From Camarhynchus parvulus (Eukaryota; Chordata; Aves; Passeriformes; Thraupidae): a stretch of DNA of 64,000 bases. Position 1 is the stretch's first letter. Each line of letters opens with the position of its first letter. The stretch spans positions 8,161,420 through 8,225,419 of the forward strand of contig NC_044571.1 of assembly GCF_901933205.1 (NCBI RefSeq). Reading direction: 5' to 3'. A program made the translations under genes and the position numbers. Positions 47,311-57,787 of this stretch are shown one piece after another. The notes beneath the pieces were generated by a model. That model searched no databases, had not been told where the DNA came from, and was given only the letters and a program-made list of their open reading frames with translations.

Positions 47311-49110
47311 GGCAGAGAAGTTGCCGCTTGAGATGGCAGCGTACGACCCCTGATAACCTGGGATGTGCAGGGATCCCTGGAGTAGGTCTTCAGTGAAAAA
47401 CTCCTCGTGCATAAATTTCCCGAGTGGCTATTTTCTGCTCAAAGCCTCTGCATCTAAGGCCCTCGGTGTGTCTTCTGAGCGTAGGATATAAAATGCTGTC
47501 TGTTCTTGAAGTTTGCTCCAGTACCCAGAGTGATCTCCTGGCCCTTTCAGAAGAGCCTCTGGAAAGTCGAGGAAACTTGGAGAACTGGGTTCCAGCCTAT
47601 ATTTGTACCTGACATAATTTCGCTGCCTACGAGAACCGCTGTGTTTTATATAGTAAGTGACCTCCACGTACTATTGTCTCTTTGACGAGGCGTCTCTGGG
47701 GTGGAAGCAGGTAAGAAGGGGAGATGCTTATTTCCTCCCTCACCCCCCTTTTAGTCGTTTTGGTCGATGGGTTGTCTTTATCTATTTCTCTCCAGTCAAT
47801 CTATTATGTTTTTTTTTCTCTTTTGGCCTTGACTGTCCCCTTGGTCCTTTATGGATTACACTGTGCTATTAGTGGCAAAAGTACACCAGTAGTCATTCAA
47901 CAATTTTAGCATCAATTCCTATAAACTGGTGTTTTATATGACATGTGCCATTTTTCTGCAAGAATACTGCTTGCGAAACTAGTTTCGCCTTGGAGCAAAG
48001 GCGGAAAGATAAACAAGCCTGCATAGCCAAAACACTTGCATAGCCAAAACACTGGCAATTGCTGCCTCCTTCCAAATCTTTTAAAGTCACGGAGCAATAT
48101 TTTAAGGATTATGCTGCTGCCTCTGAGGAGGGAATGTCGGCGGCGTAAAAAAAAAAAAAAAGAAGCTAATGCAAATTAGAGAAAAATAATTTTCTTTCAG
48201 CGATATGCAATGTATTAGTCACTTGTTATCATGCTTAGAGGCAGACCTCATTTGCGCGTCTGCCAACTCGTTCACATCTGCTCAGAGCTGTTCAGGGCAT
48301 TTTAACCTTGGCGGTGTCGTGTCGTAGTCCCACGGATCAAGAACGAGTAATTAAAGCTCTAAGCAGCAGCAAAAAATTCATAGCCGCCCATCTGCATCGC
48401 AGTTGATTCGCTGCTTTGTTTCGGTGCGGAGCGCCGGGATGGGAAGGCAGGGCCGGTGGCGGCCTGCATCTACACCGGGGCACCGTCGCTACCGGCAACT
48501 TTATGTCCTTTTTGTTTCCTTTTTCTTTTTTCTTTGTATTTTTTCACGTGGTTTGGTTTCCTTTTTTTTTTTTTTTTTTTTTTGCCCCCAGTGCTTTCCA
48601 CACGCTTAGGGCAGTGTTTGGCGCTGGCTGTGCCCACCCTGGACTGGCGTTTCCTATGAAGGTGGAGAAGGTGGTGGATGTGAGGTCGGGACTCGTTGCA
48701 GAGACGTTTAGTCGAGGTGCTCGTAATGCAGCTTTCGTAACTGAGGGCTCGCCAGCGCTTTCCAGAAGTGCTCGGGAAAGCGTTTCCCATTAAGGAGAAA
48801 CGTTAACGCCATAAACCCGACATAAACTTTGGGGCGAGGCTGATTTTTATGCATTGTTTAGCAGAAACCAGGCTGTTTATTTGTTTGTTGTTGGGAGGAG
48901 GAGGAGGGAATTAAAAAAAAAAAAAAAAAAGGAAAACCCCCCAACTTCCCAAGCACTTTTTCTTGCATGTAGTCGCCGAAGGTCCCCGTGCCCCGGCCCT
49001 GGCCCTGGCCTGGCCGTGCAGACAAAGCCCTGCGGGAAGCGAGAGGCTTCCATCCTGTCCGCGCTAGGTAAAACGAGAGACGGAGGCACCTAAGTTTAAT
49101 ATTTGCCTGT
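47311..49110. other. Noncoding spacer with candidate regulatory element
   Basis: Includes a possible small exon at 47654-47710 (AG before, GTAAGA after), two direct 16-bp copies of GCATAGCCAAAACACT at 48021-48036 and 48038-48053, and A14 near 48148. A balanced, motif-rich stretch at 48160-48400 starts with GCTAATGCAAATTAG (octamer at 48169-48176). T22 lies at 48562-48583 and an A-rich run near 48913-48930. No protein gene is recognised. Confidence 0.4.
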
Positions 49111-50003
49111 TGTGCGCGGCCATTTGCTGCATGAGCAGCAGAGCCGCCGTCCCCCGGCGGGGCTGGGGATCGGAGTGGGGGGCTGGGGGAGCGCAGGGAG
49201 CCGCTCCCCATCCATCAGCCCCGCGAAGCTGTTGCTCCGTAAATGAGGGAACCACAGGCCCTGTCAGCCGCAGTTATGCAAAATGAAGTCGTCCGTGATC
49301 AATATCTCCCAACGTCCCCGACGGATGTGTGGGGGGGCCGCCCCCGCCCAGCGTGCCGCGGCGGCTCCGCGCCGGGGAGCGGTGTGCCGGGGTGGCCGGA
49401 GGGAAACCAAGGGCGTACGGCCCATTAATCACTCCACCCCCCGGGGGTGCGGCGGGGGCTGGGGGAAGGAAACGGGGGCCGTGCTCCGGTATTTCTGCTA
49501 GGATAACGTTGCGGAAGTGAGCGCAGGCCTTCGCCCAACTCTCGCAGGAGTGCTGGGACTTTTGTATTCAATGTGGGGGGGTTCGCCCCCACCCTGCCTC
49601 CTAAGTTTCCCGAGCTATTGGGGGCAGGGGAGTGCTCGCCGGAGCCCGGCTAATAGCGAGCCCGTGGCGCTGCGCTCTCCCAGCCTCCCGCGGACGAACA
49701 ATGGGGGACGAGCGGGGGGAAGGGGCTGGCTCGGTGGTATTTTTCTTTTTTTCCCCTTCCTTCCCCCCCACCCCCCCTTTTTTTTTCCTTTCTACCCCCC
49801 TCCTGGAAAGCAAAAGCCATAGGGAATAAAGGCAACAATGAGGGGTTCCCGGGACGCCGATTGCACGGCGAGTTAATGGGCTGGTGGGGCGCAGGCCTGC
49901 GCTTTTCCTTCCCTGCGCCGGGAATGCGGCCTTAAATTACCTGAAATGCACATTTCTGCCTGGCTCGCGGCGCGTGGGTGTGTGTGCTTGCGTGCGTGTG
50001 CGT

Positions 50004-50041
<38 letters not shown>

Positions 50042-50085
50042 TCTCTCCCACTGCTGCCGCTGCTCCGCCTGCGCAGCCCGGGCTC

Positions 50086-50137
<52 letters not shown>

Positions 50138-50251
50138 TGTTGTCTCTGGCAGCGGCAGCGGAAACCTCGCTCCCGTGCGCGCGCGCGGTGTGTGTGTCTG
50201 TGTGTCTGTATGAGTGTGTATGTGCGTGTCTGTCTGTGTCTCTGTGGGAGT

Positions 50252-50284
<33 letters not shown>

Positions 50285-51560
50285 ACTAAAATGGCGCGGC
50301 CGGCCTGGGTAGGGAGATGCCGTGGCGGGTGGGCGACGCAAGGGAGCCCGGGCTCTCTCCCGTCTGCGCGGGGGCCCGGGGTTGCTGCGGCTGAGCCGGT
50401 TTGTGGCTCTCTCTTCCGCCGCCGCCTCCTCCAGTTAGCAGCCTTGTTTCCCGGCACGGCCGGAGCGGCGGCAGGAATCCCCCGGCCCCCCCGGAGCGCC
50501 CGTCCCGCCCGGCCACCGCAGAGAGCGCCTGGGGGGACAGAGGCATCGCCTGCGCCGCGGGAGGGGCGGGGGGCCCCGGGGGTAGGCGCCGTAGCGGCGG
50601 TGCGGGGCTGCCAGTGCGGCGGACGGGATCGGTGTTTCCCGCGAATCTCTGGGAAATCCTTCATGCGGCGATGCCTCAAAGTTGGGTACCAGCCGCGTCA
50701 CCTCCCCACGCTGTGTGTGTATGTGAGCCTTTGCAGCCACTCTATCGCACCCCCACCATGTGGTTTAACCAGGGGGAGGGGGGGGGGTGACGTGAGTGCC
50801 CCCGCCATACGAATGTCCCGTAGCCTTCAGGTGTGGGCTTCGCGGTGTGCAGAGGCAGCCTTGGCCGCCCGAGGCAGCTTTGGCCTCGAGGAGCGTGTGC
50901 CTGGGCGTCCGGGTCTTCCCCCGGGGCTCCGCGGCAGGCAGTGCCGTGTGGGCTCTAGGGGAAGGCAGCCAGGGTTATTTGAAGGATCGCCAGCCATTTT
51001 AACTTTCCCTCATTGGCCTCCTCCCCCGCCCCCTTCCCCAGTTCCTAGGCTTATCATTAATTGAAAACTTTTTTTTCCTCCCCCCTTTTGGCTGCCGCCG
51101 GCAGCTGCGAGCGATGCAATGATTCGCCTCGCAGCATATGGGAGAGGGGAACGCGCCGCTGCCGCTCCGGCGCAGCGCCTGTCTGTGCAGGGTCCAAGGC
51201 GTGACAGGCGGCGCGGGGGGGCGCGGGGCCGCCGCTCCCTCGGGCCGCCTCTGCCGGGGGGGCCAGACCCCGCCGGAGCCCCGCCGCACCGGGGGTGTCT
51301 CCGTGGGGCAGAGGGGCGGGCGGCCCGGGGCGGCGGTGCCTGGGGAGGGGGAGGATGCTGCGCTGGCTCGGCAGCCCCGGGTGTCCCGGTCGGCTCCGCC
51401 GTGCCGTGTTTACACGGCAGCAAGTCCCGGTCGCTGTTCGACACGTGACGGTGTGGGAGCCGCGGGAAGGGGGGGACACGGGAACGATGGGGGGGTGGCT
51501 GCGGCAAGAGCCTTAAAATAGTGGCCGACCCCCTCGTGCTGCCTGCACGCTGCCTAAACC
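49111..51560. promoter_or_regulatory. CpG-island-like region around a composite microsatellite
   Basis: CpG-rich stretches at about 49120-49500 and 50290-51490 flank a TG / CTG / CG-TG microsatellite block (49977-50284). Directly after the microsatellite, TAAAATGGCGCGGCC at 50286-50300 carries an ATGGCG core like a YY1 site. A 372-codon frame spans this area, but it is built from the repeats and GC-rich noise, so it is not called. Confidence 0.45.
49977..50284. repeat. Composite microsatellite: TG tract, (CTG)16, CG/TG tract
   Basis: GT-rich 49977-50039 includes about 14 uninterrupted TG units. A perfect (CTG)16 lies at 50088-50135. TGCGCGCGCGCGG runs into (TG)n at about 50175-50197, and GT-rich DNA continues to a further perfect TG run ending at 50284. 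The CG/TG parts alternate purine and pyrimidine and are therefore Z-DNA-prone. Confidence 0.95.
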
Positions 51561-52190
51561 GAGATGCACTACTGTCGTGCATGACTCTATATGTATTTTA
51601 AATCGGTTTAGCGATCTCGCTGGCGCATTGTGCTTAGCTTTATGGTTAAATGAAATGCCACACGTCCCGGGTAAAGGTCAAACTTCTTCTCTAATCCGCG
51701 GATCCGTGCGGCGGCTACTTAGTCTGCAGCTTCCTCCTCTGGTTTACAAAACGTGTCGCTAGCGGTGATGTCGTGTAGAGATTGCATAAAAAAAACCCCA
51801 CAGTATATTTTATTTTTTATACATATATATATAAAAAGCGCAGCCAAGCCTATTCTTTTAACACTTGTCTAATATTAGATCGCTGGCTGCTGCCAGAGCT
51901 TTATACGGCGCATTGTAAACGGTGCAGCAATACGGTGTCTCTGAAGTCTCCTTTCCAGCCGTGGCACAAGTCGTTGTTCCTATAAGTCGTAAATATATAA
52001 GTCGGGGGTACAAGATAAACGAGGTACCTAAACACATTCATAAGCATCAGCCCATATTTAAGCTTATAAATACCGCGCGAGCGCTGCCCTTTAAATCAAG
52101 CTCCAGATGAACGGGGCTGAGGGCTAATCGAAGTAGATCACTACGAGTCCCCGATTGCTTTTCACTTCTTTCTCAGGGATTTTCACAAAT
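51561..52190. other. AT-rich insert between CpG islands
   Basis: About 600 bp of CpG-poor DNA with TATATATA near 51822-51833 and TATAAATA at 52065-52072 (followed by CCGCGCGAGCG). No gene is seen. The island-flanked AT-rich profile suggests a regulatory element, but it could also be neutral. Confidence 0.35.
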
Positions 52191-53930
52191 CTAGAAATGA
52201 TCCTTCCAGCGGCCTGGAACCGGGCGACGACGGGGCGGCGGGAAGGGGGGCTCGGGGGGGGGGGGCGGGTGATGTCGGGGAGGGTTCAGAGGCCGGTAAT
52301 TTATTGCATCGCTTTTAATATCCGAAAGGCTGGCTTGTTTGCCGAAGCTCCCGGCGCTCCGTCGGTGCCATCGGCTCTCGCAGAGGTTTTTTTTTTAAAA
52401 CCCGCGCAGCCCTCCCCGCTACGCTGCCGCTGCGCTGCCGCTGCCGGCTCCGTGGCTTGTGCAGTGGAAACTGGCAGGCTGCCAGGCGGAGCTCGGAGGT
52501 GGAAAAGAGTAAAGGCGCCAAAAGGGAACTCGTGCGCCGCTGCAATTCTCCTCCCGACCCGCTTCCTGGCTCGCTGCAGCCGCCGGCCCCGCCGGGCTTC
52601 CTCCGGGCGCCCCCCCCTCATCCCCTCCGCCCCTCCACGCCCCTCGCTGAGACTTTCACCTCGCAAACTCGCCGGCAGGCACCCCGGGGTCACGGGGGTG
52701 GAGAGGGAGGGGGAAGAGCAGGCTGCCCTGTCCCGGGTGGCGCTGCCATCGCCTCCTCTTTCCCCCGGAGGCACGGAGAAGTGGAGTCTTCCTCTTCCTC
52801 CTTCTCCCCCTCCCCGCGGGCATCGGGTTTTTCTCGTTTCCACGCCAGCAGCGTGTTAACAAAACTTTGCTGCTGCTGGCGTCAATGGCTGCCAAAAGTC
52901 TGTTGACGTTGCGAGGGAGACCCAAACGTTTCCCTTTTTAATCAGCTGCCCGAGCGGTGCGGTGTGTGCCTGTGCCTGCCTCTGCGGCGCGGGGCCGGCG
53001 GGGCGCGGGCAGCGCGGGAGGTGGGTGGGTGTTCCCGGCACGGCTCGGCACGGCACGGCTCGGCTCGGCACGCCGGGGCCCCGCTCGGCAGCACGCCGGG
53101 AGGCAGGTTAGTGCTTGCAGGCGCTTTTCACAACTGGTTTCACACGGCGGCATCGCTGCGGAACCGCGTGTGCGTTGCGCGTCTCACTCTCTTCCACCCC
53201 CCACCCCGCGCCTCCCTCCCTCTCTTCCTCCCTTCCTCCCTCCCTCCTCCGTGCATCACCGTCTATATTTAGCCGCAAATGGCTTTATCGGCCAGACACC
53301 TCCCGGAGGAAATGCCGTGCGCGCTCCGGCTGCCGAGCCCCGCTCCGCGCCCCGCCGCGCAGCGCAGCGGGGGCGGCCGGGGGGGCTGCGGCGCCCTGGG
53401 GCGCTCTGGCGGTGGCCCGGTGGGTGACAGGGGGAGGGAGGGAGAGACGTGTCCTCGGTTTCCTCGGTGCGCTGGGGCGCTCAGCCCGCCGTCGGGGTTG
53501 CATAACGGGACCGGCTGCGCCCACCCCCGCGGAAGCTGGGTGTATAAATAGGTGCGGTGCCCCCCACGCCCCCATCACTGTCCCCCCCGTCCCCGCCGCG
53601 CAGAGCGCTTGTGGCGCTGCCCGCGTTTGGCCGAGCCTCCGTGAGCCGGTATCCCCCGACAGGCAGCTGCGGGTGGGGAGGGAGAGGAGGGGGAGGGACA
53701 GGGTGTGCGAAGAGTTAAAAGTCTGCTGCTTGTTGCAATGAAATTATGGCTGGCAGTGGCGCCGCTGCTCGTTCAGCAGACCTCCACTTTTAAACAGTTC
53801 ACAAGAAGTTCATCAGGGCGGCGGTGATTATAACTGCGCACACGCGCGCACCCGGGGCGCGCAGCGACAAGGGGTGGCTTTGGGGAAGGGGCTGGCAGCC
53901 CTCGGGGGCGCGGGCTTTGACCTGCCTGGT
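52191..53930 (+). promoter_or_regulatory. CpG-island-like block nearest to the BCOR coding start
   Basis: Dense CG at about 52200-52850 and 52950-53900, separated by a short AT-richer strip. A pentamer run of GGCAC/GGCTC is at 53037-53073, and CAG followed by GTTAGT (donor-like) near 53107. A good TATA box lies at 53543. This is the closest island to the coding exons (about 2.2 kb from the acceptor at 56082) and could serve a short BCOR transcript. Confidence 0.45.
53543..53580 (+). promoter_or_regulatory. Candidate TATA/initiator core promoter
   Basis: TATAAATA at 53543-53550 has GC-rich flanks (GCTGGGTG before, GGTGCGGTG after). An initiator-like TCACTGT centres on an A at 53577, about 34 bp downstream. 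Spacing and orientation fit a core promoter reading toward BCOR. No strong donor follows closely, so the first exon end is not defined. Confidence 0.4.
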
Positions 53931-55323
53931 GGCCCTGGGACATCCCACCACGTCCCTGAGACCGGGCTGGTTTTGCCCTTGCTCGGGTGGTGGTGGCTGT
54001 GGGACACGGGGCCTCCAGATTACCCGCTCTTGGCTGGGGAAGCTCTCACTCCCCCCCATGCAACTTCAGCATTTCGCTATCTGCACGTGTCAGGGGATTG
54101 ATGGGCTTTAGTTCAGGCACCTCGCCTTATCTTAATGATACATTTCCAGCGAGGAAAGCAGGCGGGCGGGTGCCGGCAGCCCCTCGGAGGAGCCTGGCCC
54201 CGAAGGGAAGCGGGGCACAGAGAGCGGCACTGTGCCGTCGAGGCCCTTCCCTGCGCCGGTGTCTGTCCCTTAGAGATGAGGCAGCACATGGGGTGGCTGC
54301 TAACCTTACGTAAAACCCTAAATCACTCTCTCCATGCTGCTGCTGCCTCTATTGAAAACATTACGAGCGGCGCATCTGGAAACCAGTAAATCTGTCCAGA
54401 AAACGTCTTTCCAGTGAAATAACTCCTTTTGAATGATAGCGCGGTAACTAACCTCCGTGGATTTTTGTTTCCTCGCGGCGATTTGTGCGGACTTCATTAG
54501 GAAAAGCTAACCGTTGTGGAGAAAGGAGGGTCAACGCGCCGTTTCATTAATATACATTTGTTCCAGACGTGGAGTTTTGCACAAAAGGCCTCTCTGAGGG
54601 GAGAAAAAAGTGTTGGGGAACAAGGCTTTCCTGCCGTTTCAGTTCTTAAACCTCTCTGAACGTGTGTGAAGTATTGTGCTAAAGGCCCAATCTGGGCTTC
54701 TTCCCTATTAAATGCCAAAGTGATCATTTGCATATTTTGTAGCCTGACAAAAGGAAATGAGTTTGCTGGGGAAGCATGGATGCTTTGGGAGACGTTAGGC
54801 ATTAAACTCCCAGTGGTCAATCGCCCGTTACTGGCTTGTGTGTGTGTAAAAGGAGTATCATGCCTCCTGCTTAAAGGCTTCTATTTTTGTGAGAGAGGAA
54901 GAGCTGAGGGATATCCTGTGCATTAAAGGCTCCCCCTACTTATTAACCCAGCATTTAGCAGCAGGATGCAGGCTGAAGCTCAGTCAAAAGAAACGACTCA
55001 ACCTCCGAAGAGCAATTAAAATCTTGCACTGGAATAAATCATGCGCCGCGATAATCCTGTTAATAAAACGCAGCTTGTCCTGACACTTCGCTCATGCAGC
55101 AAACTAGAATTTAATGTGAGCGGAGGTGGCATTAGGCAAGGTAGAGGGGAGGAAAAGCCTTTCCCTCTCTGCCACTGGACGTGAAAATGTGGTTACCTTT
55201 CACCTGCCTCTCTGGCTGCACACAGCGCCGATCCTCTTGGACTGCTAATACTTCTCCAGTGAGCCCGCTAATGATTTCTTTCCCTGGAGTGAGCAGGCAT
55301 CATTGAATTACTGAAAGCACTCG

Positions 55324-55364
<41 letters not shown>

Positions 55365-56035
55365 GCACAGCAGCTCCAATGCAGAAGCCACCAGGGCTCC
55401 ACGCTTAATCAAATCAAGGGGTGGGGAGCTCGCCAACCCACTTACTATTTTTAACCCCTTTCTCTAAGTTAGTCATGTGCATACGCTAAAAGGGAAGGTT
55501 TTATTTAGATGCCTTCTGTAGCAGCGTCTCTTCAGTTTTAAGTCCTCGTGTAAAAGCCTTATCAGCAATCAGTGTTGCTAATACACGCGTTATGTGGTTG
55601 TTCTTGCCATGCTCTCCTGCTCCTGTGTGTTCCTAATGCAGGGCTTTTGTGAGCTCCTGTGGGTTGTTTGAATGTCTCCCCACGCTCACGGGGTGTCCCT
55701 CCTTGGTTCAGTCTATGTGAGACAAAGATTTGGGGACTGGTGTGTACTTGGCCGGCTGAGTCATTTCTTGTGGAAATGAAATGCTGTGGAGAAACTTTTA
55801 TTTGTCGATAGTCTGGAATGATTCTTAATTTTCTGGATGTGCGCTGGGGAAAAGATCCATCTCCTCTGACCTATAAATGCCCTCAATTTGCTCCTTTATT
55901 GCCGGGTATCTCCCTTAGCGGTTAACGTAGGCAGCTCACTCCCCGCACCAATCCTGCATTCATTATTAATTACCCGGAGGGAGGCTGGCTGCTCCGCCGT
56001 GATGTTTGCACTTCCTCCTAGACAAATCTGCTCAA
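53931..56035. other. Noncoding DNA just upstream of the first coding exon
   Basis: CpG declines after 54300. An octamer ATTTGCAT lies at 54726-54733 and a CAG-repeat tract at 55324-55373. The balanced, non-repetitive stretches (54390-54580, 54640-55080) could be conserved. No coding exon is recognised. This DNA would be the end of the first intron for any upstream promoter. Confidence 0.5.
55324..55373. repeat. Interrupted CAG triplet repeat
   Basis: (CAG)7, CAA, (CAG)6, CA, (CAG)2. It is noncoding here, about 700 bp upstream of the first coding exon, and of the opposite strand sense to the (CTG)16 at 50088. Confidence 0.95.
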
Positions 56036-56125
56036 CTTTTTTTTTTTACTTTTTTTCTTCTTCTTTTCTTTTTCTTAATAGAATATAAAACCTCGAAGAA
56101 AAGCGTCGATTTTTAAGAAGACGTC
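56036..56125 (+). other. BCOR: Splice acceptor and 5' UTR part of the BCOR start exon
   Basis: A long pyrimidine tract (56036-56078) ends in TTAATAG at 56081, a strong acceptor, so the exon begins at 56082. The 44 nt up to the start codon include an in-frame TAA at 56114-56116, four codons before the ATG. That rules out a longer N-terminus through this exon. The acceptor shows that at least one untranslated exon lies further upstream. Confidence 0.85.
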
Positions 56126-56211
56126 ATGCTTTCTGCAACTCCCCTGTATGGCAACGTTCATAGCTGGATGAGCAATGAAAGGGTCCGCATGTGTGGAATT
56201 AATGAAGACAG
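56126..56211 (+). CDS. BCOR: BCOR, first coding exon
   Basis: Encodes the N-terminus of the BCL6 corepressor, beginning [15 protein letters not shown], nearly identical to the mammalian protein. The ATG at 56126 (context GTCATGC) is chosen because it matches the known N-terminus and is preceded by an in-frame stop. The exon contributes 28 codons plus two bases and ends GACAG before GTAAAT, so the following intron is phase 2. BCOR is a nuclear scaffold without DNA-binding activity. It binds the BTB domain of BCL6 and, through its C-terminus, PCGF1 of PRC1.1; that C-terminus is not in this window. The next intron is 1497 bp. Confidence 0.95.
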
Positions 56212-57708
56212 GTAAATATTTAAGCTTCTGGCGAGTTAAAGCACACTGTAATTCTGCAGAGCGAGGTCTCGGAGTTTGCTCGCTTCCCTAATACTGGAGC
56301 AGAAAGCTGCCACCTTGAATCGAGATCAGCCCAGCTTGGAGGGAGGGCAGAGGGAGAGAGTCAAGACGTGCCTGAGAGCAGTAGAGCAGATGCTGATTTA
56401 CTATGGAACAGGCAACCTGGGTCAGTGAAGGGGGGATGCACCCAAAGCAGCCTTTGAATGTGCTTTTACAATTAATTTATTGTTTTGCATTTGTGAAGGG
56501 GGATTAAACCAAATAGTGCTCGTTTTCTTGTGGTGATTCTCTGCAGCAGAGGGGCTCGTGCCTGCAATTTGGTGTTCCCTGCCTTTGGACCAACAGCTTG
56601 TCATGTGGAATAGGATCAGTAGTGTCTGTCTCCCACAAGTGAATTTCTCCTCCTCCCCACCTTTTTTCCTGCTGAATATAATTCAATTGATGATCAAAAT
56701 ACAGTGTTTGATGGAATGACACAAGCACTGGCAGGTGTCCCCTTCCCTTAAATCCCAGCTCTTTAAAAAGCAAAATGATGCTGGACAGAAGCTGCAGATG
56801 TGCCTCCAGTTCTCTGTGCCAGTTTTGTGTGGTTTTAGTGCTTTTCTCTCTTCTCATTCTCTGTTCTCACTGTTGTGTGAAAAGCCTCCAAAAAGCTGGT
56901 GGAAGTTTTTGGTCTTTGCAGGGAATACTATTTGCAAACATAAGCTAAAGGAAAACATTTTGCCAAGCATCTCACTTTGCTTTCTCACCCTCCCTCCCCA
57001 CTTTCCTCCCAGTTGTTCAGGGATAATAACTCTATGTGCTGCTTGCAGGGAAGGTGAATCTTTTAAAAACAAATGGATTAAAATCGCATTTCTGCTTTAT
57101 GGTGATGATATGCCTTTAAGCACTTCGATTGAAAGGAGTTCTTTTGGGTAATGCTGAAACTTTCCTTCTGCTGCATGTCAGTGATTTTTATCCCTGGGAT
57201 TTGAAATTTGGCACTAAGGTATATTCTTTATTGGTGATTTCTGTGATAACAAGTCCCAGAGCTGCAACACTGGTATGGCACAGATGTGCAGCTCCCTCTT
57301 AAGCATGGAAGAGCTGATGTTCATATGATATTAGCGTGTGTGTTTTAATTTTATCCTCAGCAGTGTTTATGGATGGTATATGGGCAGAGTATGCTTAAAA
57401 TGGGATATTCTCCCCCTGGAAAAAGGAAAGGGCAAGGAGCAAAAGAGAAGACCTTGACAAAAACTGCTTGCTTTGGAAGAGGCTGCTCTGAGATGTACTT
57501 GGTGTGTTCTTGTTGTCAAAGTCCTTTATGCTTATTTTCAAATGGTCGTTGCTTTTCAAAGTAGTCAGCATGTATGGGTAGAGAGAAGGATAAATATGTT
57601 ACCTCATGGGACTTCTCTAGTGGAATCAAAATATGGAGGTGATATGATATTGCACTGATCTGAGATGCACAGGATGTTTTCAAATAGTAAGTTTCTGTTT
57701 TTCAATAG
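56212..57708 (+). other. BCOR intron after the start exon
   Basis: Starts GTAAAT, ends TTCAATAG, 1497 bp. CpG-poor unique DNA with no recognised repeat family, RNA gene or extra exon. Confidence 0.85.
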
Positions 57709-57787
57709 GAAAATTCCCGTTAATGATGCTGATGCACCGAAAAGCAGACTGGAGTTGAGGGAGGAAAATCACCTGAACCACAGTGTG
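57709..57787 (+). CDS. BCOR: BCOR, second coding exon
   Basis: A 79-nt exon encoding residues 29 (split codon) to 55. It reads KIPVNDADAPKSRLELREEN and then HLNHSV, with clear similarity to mammalian BCOR. It is preceded by TTTTTCAATAG and followed by GTAAGA, both good splice sites. It takes the frame from phase 2 to phase 0; skipping it would shift the frame (79 is not a multiple of 3). Identification rests on the protein match on both sides of the splice. Confidence 0.94.

Noticed and set aside
49946..51064. 372-codon + strand frame with poly-Ala and poly-Cys/Val
   Set aside because: Built from the TG and CTG microsatellites; a repeat translation, not a gene.
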